Part shown: positions 8,550 to 16,539 of the stretch, piece by piece
How the letters are laid out: each line of letters starts with the position of its first letter
How positions within the stretch are numbered: the stretch's first letter is position 1
Assembly (NCBI GenBank): GCA_017305835.1
Contig: JAFKJY010000040.1
Span: 62,001 to 126,000, forward strand
Source of the DNA: Hyphomicrobiales bacterium
GTDB lineage: Bacteria; Pseudomonadota; Alphaproteobacteria; Rhizobiales; Rhizobiaceae
DNA length: 64,000 bases
Direction of reading: 5' to 3'
The notes under the pieces: model-generated
What the model saw: only the letters and a program-made list of their open reading frames with translations
Told to the model about the DNA's origin: nothing
Database searches by the model: none
Program-made: the position numbers and the translations under genes

Positions 8550-10316
8550 TCAGGCGCGCATGTCGGCGGGGTCGATGCCGGCGACGACGACCGGCTTCTT
8601 CATGGCGTCGCGGCGGAACGGCTCGCCCAGTTCCTGGTTGATCATCGCCTCGATCAGCGTCGTCTTGCCGCGCTTCATCTGGTCCTCGATCGCCTTGTCG
8701 AGGGCGGCGGTCAGCTCGTCCATGGTGCGCGCCTGCACGCCCTGCAGGCCGCAGGCCTTGGCGATGCCGGCATAGGAGACGTCGGTGTCGAGCTCGGTGC
8801 CGACGAAATTGTCGTCGTACCAGAGCGTCGAGTTCCGCTTCTCCGCGCCCCACTGGTAGTTGCGGAAGACGATCATGGTGATGGCCGGCCATTCGGGGCG
8901 GCCGATCGCGGTGAGTTCGGTCGCGGCGATGCCGAAAGCGCCGTCGCCGGCAAAGCCCACTACCGGCACGTCCGGGCAGGCGATCTTGGCGCCGACGATC
9001 GACGGCAGGCCGTAGCCGCAGGGGCCGAACAGGCCGGGCGCCAGATATTTGCGGCCTGCCTCGAAGGAGGGATAGGCGTTGCCGATCGCGCAGTTGTTGC
9101 CGATGTCGGAGGAGATGATCGCCTCGCGCGGCAGCGCGGCCTGGATGGCGCGCCATGCCATGCGCGGGCTCATCCAGTCGGGCTTGGCCGCGCGCGCGCG
9201 CTCGTTCCAGCTCGTGCCGGCGTCGTCTTCCTCGTGGTCCATCGAGGAGAGCTCCTGCGCCCAGGCCGACTTCGTCTGCGCGATAAGCGCCTTGCGGTCG
9301 GCGCGGCTTGCATCGCCCGCCTGCGGGGAAAGCCGCTCCAGGATCGCGCTCGCGACCTTGCCCGCGTCGCCGACGATGCCCACCGTCACCTTCTTGGTGA
9401 GGCCGATGCGATCCGGGTTGATGTCGACCTGGATGATGGCGGCGTTCTTCGGCCAGTAGTCGATGCCGTAGCCCGGCAGCGTCGAGAACGGGTTGAGGCG
9501 GGTACCGAGCGCCAGCACGACGTCGGCCCTGGCGATGAGCTGCATGGCCGCCTTGGAGCCGTTGTAGCCGAGCGGGCCGACGGAGAGCGGATGCGAGCCG
9601 GGGAAGGCGTCGTTGTGCTGGTAGCCGCAGCAGACCGGCGCGTCGAGCCGCTCGGCCAGCGCCTTCGTCGCGCCGATCGCGCCGGCGAGCACGACGCCGG
9701 CGCCGTTGAGGATTACCGGGAACTTCGCCGAGGAGAGCAGCGCGGCGGCCTTTTCGATCGCGTCCTCGCCTCCGGCCGGGCGCTCGAACTCAACCAGCGC
9801 GGGGAGGTCGATGTCGATCACCTGCGTCCAGAAATCGCGCGGCACGTTGATCTGCGCTGGCGCGGAGGCGCGCTGGGCACGCAGGATCACCCGGTTGAGC
9901 ACCTCGGCGATGCGGGAGGCGTCGCGCACCTCCTCCTGATAGGCGACCATGTCCTTGAACAGCGCCATCTGCTCGACTTCCTGGAAGCCACCCTGGCCGA
10001 GCGTCTTGTTGGCGGCCTGCGGTGTGACCAGCAGCAGCGGCGTGTGGTTCCAGTAGGCGGTCTTCACGGCGGTGACGAAATTGGTGATGCCCGGCCCGTT
10101 CTGGGCGATCATCATCGACATCCTGCCGCAGGCGCGGGTGTAGCCGTCGGCCATCATGCCGCCCGAGCCTTCGTGGGCGCAGTCCCAGAAGGTGATGCCG
10201 GCCCTCGGGAACAGGTCGGAAATCGGCATGAAGGCCGAGCCGATGATGCCGAAGGCGTGGCGGATGCCATGCCGCTGCAGCACCTTCACGAAGGCTTCCT
10301 CGGTGGTCATCTTCAT
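8550..10316 (-). CDS. xsc: Sulfoacetaldehyde acetyltransferase
   Basis: A 588-residue thiamine-diphosphate enzyme that converts sulfoacetaldehyde and phosphate to sulfite and acetyl phosphate, the carbon-sulfur bond-breaking step of taurine dissimilation. The ThDP-activating glutamate is E49 in CAHEGSGGMMADGY. The cofactor motif starts GDGAFGIAATELTAIGRPEW and ends with FRNYQWGAEKRN, the YQWG(A)EK stretch being characteristic of Xsc rather than acetolactate synthase. Length and start (MTTEEAFVKVLQRHGI) agree with known Xsc proteins. It has its own upstream TauR-like repeats (10402-10433) and lies before ackA in the same direction. Confidence 0.95.
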   Translation of the reverse strand: MKMTTEEAFVKVLQRHGIRHAFGIIGSAFMPISDLFPRAGITFWDCAHEGSGGMMADGYTRACGRMSMMIAQNGPGITNFVTAVKTAYWNHTPLLLVTPQAANKTLGQGGFQEVEQMALFKDMVAYQEEVRDASRIAEVLNRVILRAQRASAPAQINVPRDFWTQVIDIDLPALVEFERPAGGEDAIEKAAALLSSAKFPVILNGAGVVLAGAIGATKALAERLDAPVCCGYQHNDAFPGSHPLSVGPLGYNGSKAAMQLIARADVVLALGTRLNPFSTLPGYGIDYWPKNAAIIQVDINPDRIGLTKKVTVGIVGDAGKVASAILERLSPQAGDASRADRKALIAQTKSAWAQELSSMDHEEDDAGTSWNERARAAKPDWMSPRMAWRAIQAALPREAIISSDIGNNCAIGNAYPSFEAGRKYLAPGLFGPCGYGLPSIVGAKIACPDVPVVGFAGDGAFGIAATELTAIGRPEWPAITMIVFRNYQWGAEKRNSTLWYDDNFVGTELDTDVSYAGIAKACGLQGVQARTMDELTAALDKAIEDQMKRGKTTLIEAMINQELGEPFRRDAMKKPVVVAGIDPADMRA

Positions 10317-10401
10317 CGTTTCGATCTCCCGGCAGGACGCGGCGCAAAGGCTCCGAAAGCGGCGCCCGTCATGGTCATAGTGGTGCGGAGGGTCGCCTCA
10401 G

Positions 10402-10433
10402 GTAGCGCCAGTCCACGGATGCGATAACGCCAG
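10402..10433 (-). promoter_or_regulatory. TauR-type tandem repeats upstream of xsc
   Basis: On the minus strand CTGGCGTTAT (10433-10424) and CTGGCGCTAC (10411-10402), first bases exactly 22 apart (two helical turns), 86 bases before the xsc ATG. The same spacing occurs upstream of tpa and tauA. The motif resembles the CTGGACYTAA repeat reported for Rhodobacter TauR in its CTGG and YTA parts. Confidence 0.6.
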
Positions 10434-10448
10434 TTTGTTTGCCGCCCG

Positions 10449-11921
10449 TCATGCCTTGCCGCCCCCGCTCCCGAGCTGGCCGGCGATCAGCCTGATGCCC
10501 TTTGCGATCTTCGTCTCGTCGATCGACGAATAGGCGAGGCGGTAGAAATCGCGCGGCGCGTCCTTCGCGCCGAAGAAGACGTGGCCCGGCTCGATCAGGA
10601 CGCTGAGCGGGCGCAGCCGCTCGGCGAGCGCGCTCGTGTCGAAGCCATCGGGCGCATGCATCCAGAAGCTCGAGCCGCCCTCGGTCTCGGCGGCAAGCGG
10701 CAGGCCGCAGTCGCGGATCGCTTTGCGCATGGCGACCCGGCGGCGGGCGAAGGCCTGGCTCATGCGCGCCACCATGGCGTCGTAGTGGCCGAGCGACAGG
10801 AAGCTGGCGACGGTGCGCTGAATCTGGCCGGGCGGATGGCGCAGCACGGTCGCGCGCAGCGCCCGCAGCTCGCGGATCAGCGGCTCGGCCGCGATCACGT
10901 AGCCGAGGCGCAGGCCCGGAAACAGCGACTTCGAGAAGGAGCCGATATAGATCACGCGGCCGTCACGATCGAGCGACTTCAACGCCGGCACCGGCCGGCT
11001 GGCGAAGGAGATCTCGAACTCGTAGTCGTCCTCGACGATCATGAAGTCGCGCGCCGCGGCGAGGTCGAGCAGCGCGCGGCGGCGCTCCAGCGGCATCGTC
11101 ACGTTGGTCGGGCAGTGGTGGCTCGGCGTGGTGAAGACCACGTCGAGCCCGTCGGGAAGCTCCTCGAAGCGCAGCCCTTCGCGGTCGACGGGGACGTGGA
11201 CGAGGTTGCAGCGCGTGTGGTTCAAGATGGCGCGCAGGCCCGGATAGCCGGGCTCCTCCATGGCGGCGGTGCGGCGCTGGGTGAGCAGCACCTGCGCGGC
11301 CAGCCACAGCGCGTTCTGGGCGCCGAGAGTGACGAGGATCTCCTCCGGTCGGGCGAAGATGCCGCGGCGCGGCAGCGTGTGCATGGCGATGAACTTCACC
11401 AGGTCCGGATCGTCGCGCTCGAAGAAGTCGGCGGTGACGAAGGGGATCTCCCTGCGCCCGAGCGTCTGCAGCGAGCAGAGCCGCCAGTTGCGGTGGTCGA
11501 ACAGCGTCTCGTCGGCCTGTCCGTAGATGAAGGGGTATTCGTAGCTGCGCCAGTCGGCCGGCTTCTCCGGCAGCACCTGGCCGGAATAGCGCTGGCCGAT
11601 GGCGCGGCCCCAGTCGACGGGGCGCTCGCCGGGCCTGGCCGGCTGCTCGAACTTGGTGCGCTGCGGCGCGCTCTGCGACACGAAATAGCCGGAGCGCCCG
11701 CGCGCTACGATGTAGTCGTCGGCGAGCAGCTCGCCATAGGCGAGCGTCACCGTGATGCGGCTGACGCCGAGATGATGCGCCAGCCTGCGACTCGACGGCA
11801 GCTTCTCGCCCCGCCGCAGCCGGCCGGACAGGATGCCGTTGACGATCGTGTGCTGGATGCGCTGCTGCAGCGTCCCCTCGAAATCGGGGGCGAGGAACAG
11901 CGCTTCCGGCGGGATCGACAT
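10449..11921 (-). CDS. tauR: MocR-family taurine regulator TauR
   Basis: A 490-residue GntR/MocR regulator: an N-terminal winged helix (about residues 15-80, with LPSSRRLAHHLGVSRITVTLAYGEL) joined to an aminotransferase-like domain. The PLP lysine is K331 in IGSFSKSLFPGLRLGY, and VEDDYEFEI (296-304) is the PLP-ring region. In relatives it senses taurine through PLP and activates tau, tpa and xsc genes. I chose the ATG at 11921 (AGGA 10 bases upstream, MSIPPEALFLAPDF start); an in-frame ATG at 11960 would add 13 residues. It is on the same strand as all its targets, between tpa and xsc, rather than divergent as is common. Confidence 0.9.
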   Translation of the reverse strand: MSIPPEALFLAPDFEGTLQQRIQHTIVNGILSGRLRRGEKLPSSRRLAHHLGVSRITVTLAYGELLADDYIVARGRSGYFVSQSAPQRTKFEQPARPGERPVDWGRAIGQRYSGQVLPEKPADWRSYEYPFIYGQADETLFDHRNWRLCSLQTLGRREIPFVTADFFERDDPDLVKFIAMHTLPRRGIFARPEEILVTLGAQNALWLAAQVLLTQRRTAAMEEPGYPGLRAILNHTRCNLVHVPVDREGLRFEELPDGLDVVFTTPSHHCPTNVTMPLERRRALLDLAAARDFMIVEDDYEFEISFASRPVPALKSLDRDGRVIYIGSFSKSLFPGLRLGYVIAAEPLIRELRALRATVLRHPPGQIQRTVASFLSLGHYDAMVARMSQAFARRRVAMRKAIRDCGLPLAAETEGGSSFWMHAPDGFDTSALAERLRPLSVLIEPGHVFFGAKDAPRDFYRLAYSSIDETKIAKGIRLIAGQLGSGGGKA

Positions 11922-11972
11922 CGCGACATGGTCCTGCTTGCGGGACGGCAACGGCGCCATCCTAGCAGGATT

Positions 11973-11992
11973 CTGCCGCCGGTCGGCGGCAG
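11973..11992 (-). terminator. Hairpin between tpa and tauR
   Basis: A perfect 8-bp stem (CTGCCGCC / GGCGGCAG) with a 4-base loop, 30 bases after the tpa stop and 51 before the tauR ATG. No T-run follows, so it may be a weak terminator, an mRNA-stabilising hairpin or an operator rather than a full terminator. Confidence 0.4.
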
Positions 11993-12022
11993 TGAAAGCT
12001 TTTGGAACGATACGTCCCGCGC

Positions 12023-13405
12023 TCAGCCGAACACCTTGGTCAGCGCCCTGTCGATCGCCTCGGTGATGGCGTCGATGTCGGCCGGTCGGGAGATCAATGC
12101 AGGCGCGAGGCAGAGCGTGTTGTTGAAGCCGGGGAGCGAGCGGTTGGTCATGCCGATGAGCACGCCGTCGGCGTTGCAGGCGCCGACCACGGCCGCCACC
12201 TTCTTCTCGTCCGCCGGCTGCTTCGTGGCGCGGTCCTCGACCAGCTCGGCGCCGAAGAACAGGCCCTTGCCGCGCACGTCGCCGATCACCTCGTGCTTCT
12301 CCATCAGGGCGCGCAGGTTCCGCTCCAGCCGGACACCCATCGCCTTGGTGTTGTCGAGCAGCTTCTCGTCCTCGATGATGCGCAGGTTTTCCAGCGCCGC
12401 CGCCGGCCCGGCCGCGCAGCCGCCGAAAGTTGAGATGTCGCGGAAATAGGACATCGGGTCGTCGGGATTGTCCTTGAACAGCTCGAAGACGGCCTCGGTG
12501 GTCACCGTGCAGGAGATCGCCGCGTAGCCGGAGGCGACGCCCTTGGCCATGGTGACGAAGTCCGGCTTCACGCCGTAATTCTGGTAGCCGAACCACTCGC
12601 CGGTGCGGCCGACGCCGCACACCACCTCGTCGATGTGGAGCAGGACATTGTGGCGGCGGCAGATGTCCTGCACCTTCTCCCAGTAGCCGGCCGGCGGGGT
12701 GATGACGCCGCCGCCGGCGGTGATCGGCTCGAGGCAGATGGCGCCGACCGTGTCCGGCCCTTCGCGCAAAATCACCTTCTCGATCGCGTCGGCCGCCGCC
12801 TCGCCGTAGTTCTCGACCGCACCGTACTGGCTGCGGTACTCCAGGCAGTGCGGCACCTCGACGAAGCCGGGCGTCAGCGGCCCGTACTGCTCGGCCCGCT
12901 GCGGCTGGCCGCCGGCCGAGAGCGTGCCGATCGTGGTGCCGTGATAGTCGCGCTCGCGGTAGAGGATCTTGTACTTCCTGCCGCCATGGTGCCGGTGCGC
13001 GATCTGGCGCACCATCTTGAAGGCCTTCTCGTTGGCCTCCGAGCCGGAGTTCGAATAATAGACCCGGGTCATGCCCGGCATCTTCCCGATCAGCCGCTCG
13101 GCGAACAGCGCGCCGGGGATGGAGCCGGCCGAATTGGCGAAATAGTTCATCTTGACGAGCTGGTCGCGCACCGCGTCGGCGATGCTCTCGCGGCCGTAGC
13201 CGACATTGACCGTCCACACGCCGCCCGAGACGGCGTCGAGATATTCGCGGCCGGCGGCGTCCCACACCCGCATGCCGCGGCCTTCCACGATCACGCGCGG
13301 ATCGACCGTCTCGAACGTCTTGTGCTGGATCAGGTGATGCCAGACGTGCTTGCGGTCGGCCTCCACGACCTCGCGGATGTCGTTGAGCTTCGGATTCATG
13401 TTCAT
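12023..13405 (-). CDS. tpa: Taurine-pyruvate aminotransferase
   Basis: A 460-residue class III PLP aminotransferase that moves the amino group of taurine to pyruvate, giving sulfoacetaldehyde and alanine. The PLP lysine is K288 in VTMAKGVASGY and D259 (LLHIDEVVCGVGRTG) is the pyridine-nitrogen partner; SNSGSEANEKAFK (118-130) binds the phosphate. The N-terminal part HLIQHKTFET and SGGVWTVNVGYG fit Tpa specifically. A second ATG two codons in (13399) is possible. It has its own promoter region with TauR-like repeats (13487-13518) and feeds Xsc. Confidence 0.93.
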   Translation of the reverse strand: MNMNPKLNDIREVVEADRKHVWHHLIQHKTFETVDPRVIVEGRGMRVWDAAGREYLDAVSGGVWTVNVGYGRESIADAVRDQLVKMNYFANSAGSIPGALFAERLIGKMPGMTRVYYSNSGSEANEKAFKMVRQIAHRHHGGRKYKILYRERDYHGTTIGTLSAGGQPQRAEQYGPLTPGFVEVPHCLEYRSQYGAVENYGEAAADAIEKVILREGPDTVGAICLEPITAGGGVITPPAGYWEKVQDICRRHNVLLHIDEVVCGVGRTGEWFGYQNYGVKPDFVTMAKGVASGYAAISCTVTTEAVFELFKDNPDDPMSYFRDISTFGGCAAGPAAALENLRIIEDEKLLDNTKAMGVRLERNLRALMEKHEVIGDVRGKGLFFGAELVEDRATKQPADEKKVAAVVGACNADGVLIGMTNRSLPGFNNTLCLAPALISRPADIDAITEAIDRALTKVFG

Positions 13406-13486
13406 GATGGGCGACCCCGTTCAAAAACGGCGGCACGATCCGCCGACAGCGTATGGTTCAGCCTGCTCTCGAACGGGGCGCGAACT

Positions 13487-13518
13487 ATAGCGCCAAACGG
13501 ATATAGATGTATGTCCAG
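13487..13518 (-). promoter_or_regulatory. TauR-type tandem repeats upstream of tpa
   Basis: On the minus strand CTGGACATAC (13518-13509) and TTGGCGCTAT (13496-13487), 22 bases apart, ending 81 bases before the tpa ATG. The first half matches the tauA repeat (CTGGACATAG), the second matches the xsc repeat (CTGGCGCTAC) at 8 of 10. A TATAGT that could serve as a -10 overlaps the end of the second repeat. Confidence 0.6.
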
Positions 13519-13534
13519 CTTGGGCCGGCTGGAC
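13513..13534 (-). promoter_or_regulatory. Inverted repeat at the tauC-tpa junction
   Basis: GTCCAGC (13513-13519) and GCTGGAC (13528-13534) form a perfect 7-bp inverted repeat with 8 bases between. One arm is part of the TauR-like repeat at 13509-13518, so this is an inverted third half-site; Rhodobacter TauR is reported to use direct plus inverted copies. It is 9 bases after the tauC stop and might also act as a hairpin at the end of the tauABC transcript. Confidence 0.45.
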
Positions 13535-13542
13535 GGGCCGTG

Positions 13543-14358
13543 TCAGACCTTGCCCTTCCAGGGGATCATCACCCGCTCCATGTAGCGGACGACCAGGTCG
13601 AAGGCGAAGGCGAACAGGCCGATGACGATGATGCCCATGACCACGGCGGCGCTGTCGAGGAACTGCGCCGAGTTGAGCACCATGAAGCCCAAGCCGCGGT
13701 CGGCGGCGATCATCTCGGCCGCGACCAGCGTGGTCCAGCCGACGCCGATGCCGATGCGCATGCCGGTGAAGATTTCCGGCAGCGCCGCCTTGACGATGAC
13801 GTGGCGGATGATCTGGCCGCGCGTGCCGCCCATCGCGTAAGCGGCGTGGATCTGCTCGATCGACACCGACTTGACGCCGGCGCGGGCCGCGATCGCCATC
13901 GGCGCGAAGATGGCGAGATAGATCAGGAATATCTTCGGGAATTCGCCGATGCCGAGCCAGATGATGACCAGCGGCAGGTAGGCGAGCGGCGGCAGCGGCC
14001 GGTAGAACTCGATGATCGGGTCGAACAGCCCGCGCGCTATCCGGCTCACCCCCATCATGATGCCGATGGGGATCGCGGTCACGCAGGCGAGCAGGAAGGC
14101 GCCGAAGACGCGCTTCAGGCTCGCCCAGGTGTGCTCCCACAGCGTCGAGTTGGCGACGCCGTCGGTCCAGGCGACGACGAACTTGTTGTAGACGGCGACC
14201 GGCGAGGGCAGGAAGAGCGGCTTCACCCAGCCGGCCTCCGTCACCAGGAACCACAAGCCGATCAGGATCAGCGCGGTGATCAGGCTGATATGGCCGGAAT
14301 AGCCCTCGCCCGGCGCGCCGTAGACCCTGCCCGCACGCACGGGCCTCGCTCTAGGCAT
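13543..14358 (-). CDS. tauC: Taurine ABC transporter permease TauC
   Basis: A 271-residue inner-membrane permease of the nitrate/sulfonate/taurine family, with about six membrane segments. The ATPase-contact loop is HAAYAMGGTRGQIIRHVIVKAALPEIFTGMRIGIG (roughly residues 160-195), with the family EAA-type pattern. The frame stays open upstream to 14460, but the ATG at 14358 overlaps the tauB stop by 8 bases and gives the normal length, so it is chosen. It forms the transport channel with TauB and TauA. Confidence 0.92.
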   Translation of the reverse strand: MPRARPVRAGRVYGAPGEGYSGHISLITALILIGLWFLVTEAGWVKPLFLPSPVAVYNKFVVAWTDGVANSTLWEHTWASLKRVFGAFLLACVTAIPIGIMMGVSRIARGLFDPIIEFYRPLPPLAYLPLVIIWLGIGEFPKIFLIYLAIFAPMAIAARAGVKSVSIEQIHAAYAMGGTRGQIIRHVIVKAALPEIFTGMRIGIGVGWTTLVAAEMIAADRGLGFMVLNSAQFLDSAAVVMGIIVIGLFAFAFDLVVRYMERVMIPWKGKV

Positions 14359-15187
14359 GGGCCAGCTCCTGCGAGACCTGCAGCTCGTCGCCGTAGATGA
14401 TGCCGAGCACTGTCTCGCGCATCTGGATGAAGTCGGGGCTCGACTTGATGGCGCGGGCATTGCCCTCCGCGAGGAAGCGCCTGTTGAAGTCGAGCTCGTA
14501 GGTGTGGGTGATGCGGCCCGGCCGCGGCGACATGACGATCAGCCGCGAGCCGAGGAACAGCGCCTCCTCGACGCTGTGGGTGATGAAGAAGAACATCTTG
14601 TGCGTGTGTTCCCAGACGCGCAGCAGGAGCTCCTGGATGCTCTCGCGCGTCAGCGCGTCGAGCGCGGCCATCGGCTCGTCCATCAGCAGCATGGCCGGGT
14701 CGCAGGTGAGCGCCCGCGCCACGCCGACGCGCTGCTGCATGCCGCCCGAGAGATGGTAGATCATGTGGTTGTGGAAGTCCTGCAACCCGACGAGGGCGAG
14801 GTTGCGGACAGCGCGCTCGCGGCGCTGCGCCTTCGGCACGCCCTGCAGCTTCAGGCCGAACTCGGTGTTGTCGATGACGTTGAGCCAGGGCAGCAGCGCA
14901 TGCTTCTGGAAGACGACGCCGCGGTCGGCGCCGGGTCCCTCGACGCGCTTGTCGCCCAGCGTGATCTCGCCCTCGGTGGGCGACATGAAGCCGGCGAGCA
15001 GGTTGAGCAGCGTGGTCTTGCCGCAGCCGGAAGCGCCGAGCGCCACGATGAATTCGCCGCTTTCGATGGTCAGATTGACGCCCCTCAGGGCGACCACAGC
15101 TTCGTTCGAGTGCAGGCCCGGATAGGTCAGGCTGACATTGCTGATCTTCAGTCTTTCCATCTGCGCCGTCACGGCGAACCCTTTCAT
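14351..15187 (-). CDS. tauB: Taurine ABC transporter ATP-binding protein TauB
   Basis: A 278-residue ABC ATPase that powers TauC. Walker A is GASGCGKT, the signature is LSGGMQQRVGVARAL, Walker B is LLMDEPMAALD, and the switch histidine follows in FFITHSVEEALFL. The end (about residues 220-278, with FIQMRETVLGIIYG) is typical of the nitrate/sulfonate/taurine ATPases. An internal ATG (MERLKISNVSLTY, 9 codons in) is an alternative start. It lies between tauA, behind a strong hairpin, and tauC. Confidence 0.93.
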   Translation of the reverse strand: MKGFAVTAQMERLKISNVSLTYPGLHSNEAVVALRGVNLTIESGEFIVALGASGCGKTTLLNLLAGFMSPTEGEITLGDKRVEGPGADRGVVFQKHALLPWLNVIDNTEFGLKLQGVPKAQRRERAVRNLALVGLQDFHNHMIYHLSGGMQQRVGVARALTCDPAMLLMDEPMAALDALTRESIQELLLRVWEHTHKMFFFITHSVEEALFLGSRLIVMSPRPGRITHTYELDFNRRFLAEGNARAIKSSPDFIQMRETVLGIIYGDELQVSQELAHA

Positions 15188-15201
15188 CGGGGGATTTCAG
15201 C

Positions 15202-15226
15202 CGCCGCCGGCCGTGGGCCGGCGGCG
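15202..15226 (-). terminator. Strong hairpin between tauA and tauB
   Basis: A perfect 11-bp stem, CGCCGCCGGCC with GGCCGGCGGCG, closed by a GTG/CAC triloop, 14 bases after the tauA stop and 15 before the tauB ATG. No T-run. Its position between the binding-protein and ATPase genes fits partial termination or 3'-end protection of tauA mRNA. Confidence 0.6.
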
Positions 15227-15240
15227 TGACGGAGCATGGC

Positions 15241-16269
15241 CTACTTGGCGGCCTCTTCGGCAAACGTGCTGTTCACGAAGGGCGCGTAGTCGGACAGGGT
15301 GCTGTCGATCTGCTTCTGCGCCTTGAGGAAGTCGGCGCTGGCGGCGAAGGCGCGCACGGCCCCGCCATCGGCGCCGCCGCCGAGCCAGACGTTCGACGCC
15401 TGCTCCTCGGCGGTCGGGTACTCGAGCAGGGCGGCGGCGTCGAGGATGTCCTGCGGCTGGCCGCCGATCAGCTTGACGTTGGCCAGCACCTCGGGCGAAT
15501 CCACCGTCCATTTGGCGCCGTTGGCCTTGAAGTCGGCATAGGACTTGGCCAGCACCTTGGTGAAGCCGGTCATGAACTTCGCATTGTCCTTGGCGAAGGT
15601 CCTGTCGACCATGATGGCATCGAAGGTCGGGACGCTCGACTTGCCGACCTCGCCGGAATTGGTGATCTCCTTGCCGGTCTTCTCGATCTTGGACAGCGCC
15701 GGCGGCCAGACATAGGCGGCGTCGATGTCGCCGCGCTCCCACGCGGCCACGATCTGCGGCGGCGTCATGTTGAGGATGGTCACGTCGCGCGGGTTGATGT
15801 TCCAGACCTTCTCGAGCGCCACGAGCAGATGGAAGTGCGAGGTGGACACGAACGGCACGCCGACCTTCTTGCCCTTGAGGTCCTCCGGCTTCTCGATGCC
15901 GGAGCCGTTGCGCGCGACCAGCGCTTCGGACTTGCCGATATTGTCGAGGATCCAGAAGAGCTGGGCATCGACGCCGCGCGTCACCGACGCGGTGGCGCCG
16001 GTCGAGCCGATGACGCCGATCGCCACGTTGCCGGAGGCGAGCGCCACCGAGATGTCGCCGGCCGACGCGAACTGGCGCCATTCGATCTTGTAGCCGTCGG
16101 CGGCGACGGCCTTGTCGAAGCTGCCGTCGGCGATGGCGCTGATGAAGGGGCCGACGATCTGCTGATAGCCGACGACCACATTGGTCTCGGCATGGACAAT
16201 CCCGGCTCCGGCGAACGCGCCGAAGGTCAATGCGACGGCGACAGCCTTCGCCCTGATAGCGATATTCAT
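15241..16269 (-). CDS. tauA: Taurine-binding periplasmic protein TauA
   Basis: A 342-residue periplasmic binding protein of the taurine/sulfonate type. The start at 16269 has GAGGAG 8 bases upstream and gives a clear Sec signal peptide (MNIAIRAKAVAVALTFGAFA, cleavage likely after VHA); the frame is open further upstream but without such a signal. The mature part begins TNVVVGYQQIVGPFISAIADG and contains GVIGSTGATASVTRGVDAQ and VPFVSTSHFHLLVALEKVW, typical of TauA. First gene of tauABC, behind a TauR-like repeat pair and an AT-rich stretch. Confidence 0.93.
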   Translation of the reverse strand: MNIAIRAKAVAVALTFGAFAGAGIVHAETNVVVGYQQIVGPFISAIADGSFDKAVAADGYKIEWRQFASAGDISVALASGNVAIGVIGSTGATASVTRGVDAQLFWILDNIGKSEALVARNGSGIEKPEDLKGKKVGVPFVSTSHFHLLVALEKVWNINPRDVTILNMTPPQIVAAWERGDIDAAYVWPPALSKIEKTGKEITNSGEVGKSSVPTFDAIMVDRTFAKDNAKFMTGFTKVLAKSYADFKANGAKWTVDSPEVLANVKLIGGQPQDILDAAALLEYPTAEEQASNVWLGGGADGGAVRAFAASADFLKAQKQIDSTLSDYAPFVNSTFAEEAAK

Positions 16270-16378
16270 GAGTGTTCTCCTCATTCGTGAACCTGTTCCC
16301 CGATCGTCGCTGCTCGCCGGCTTGACCGCCAGTCTTGTCGATTTCACGTGGAATGTCGAACCGGAAAAAATATTTCTA

Positions 16379-16410
16379 ATATATCCAGACCTTTTTATCA
16401 CTATGTCCAG
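16379..16410 (-). promoter_or_regulatory. TauR-type tandem repeats upstream of tauA
   Basis: On the minus strand CTGGACATAG (16410-16401) and CTGGATATAT (16388-16379), 22 bases apart, ending 109 bases before the tauA ATG. An AT-rich stretch with an A/T run follows at 16365-16380. This is the best match in the window to the reported TauR repeat CTGGACYTAA. Confidence 0.65.
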
Positions 16411-16506
16411 ATAGGTCCCGCGCGCCCGCGCCGCCTGCCGGGAACAGGCTCAAGCGAGCGGCGCGGAGGGTGGGCTGCGATCGCGGCGGAGGCGCCGACG
16501 GAGGCA

Positions 16507-16523
16507 CCGCACAGCCCGTGCGG
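16507..16523 (-). terminator. Possible terminator hairpin after the peptide ABC operon
   Basis: CCGCAC and GTGCGG form a perfect 6-bp stem with a 5-base loop, 17 bases after the stop of the last ABC gene. No T-run. The remaining 16412-16506 shows nothing else I can support. Confidence 0.35.
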
Positions 16524-16539
16524 GTCTGCCTTCCCTCGC

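Noticed and set aside
10449..13436. One continuous minus-strand frame that looks like a 995-residue protein ending in TauR
   Set aside because: The upstream part is the tpa region read in another frame. tauR has its own ATG with a ribosome site at 11921, and tpa is complete in a different frame.
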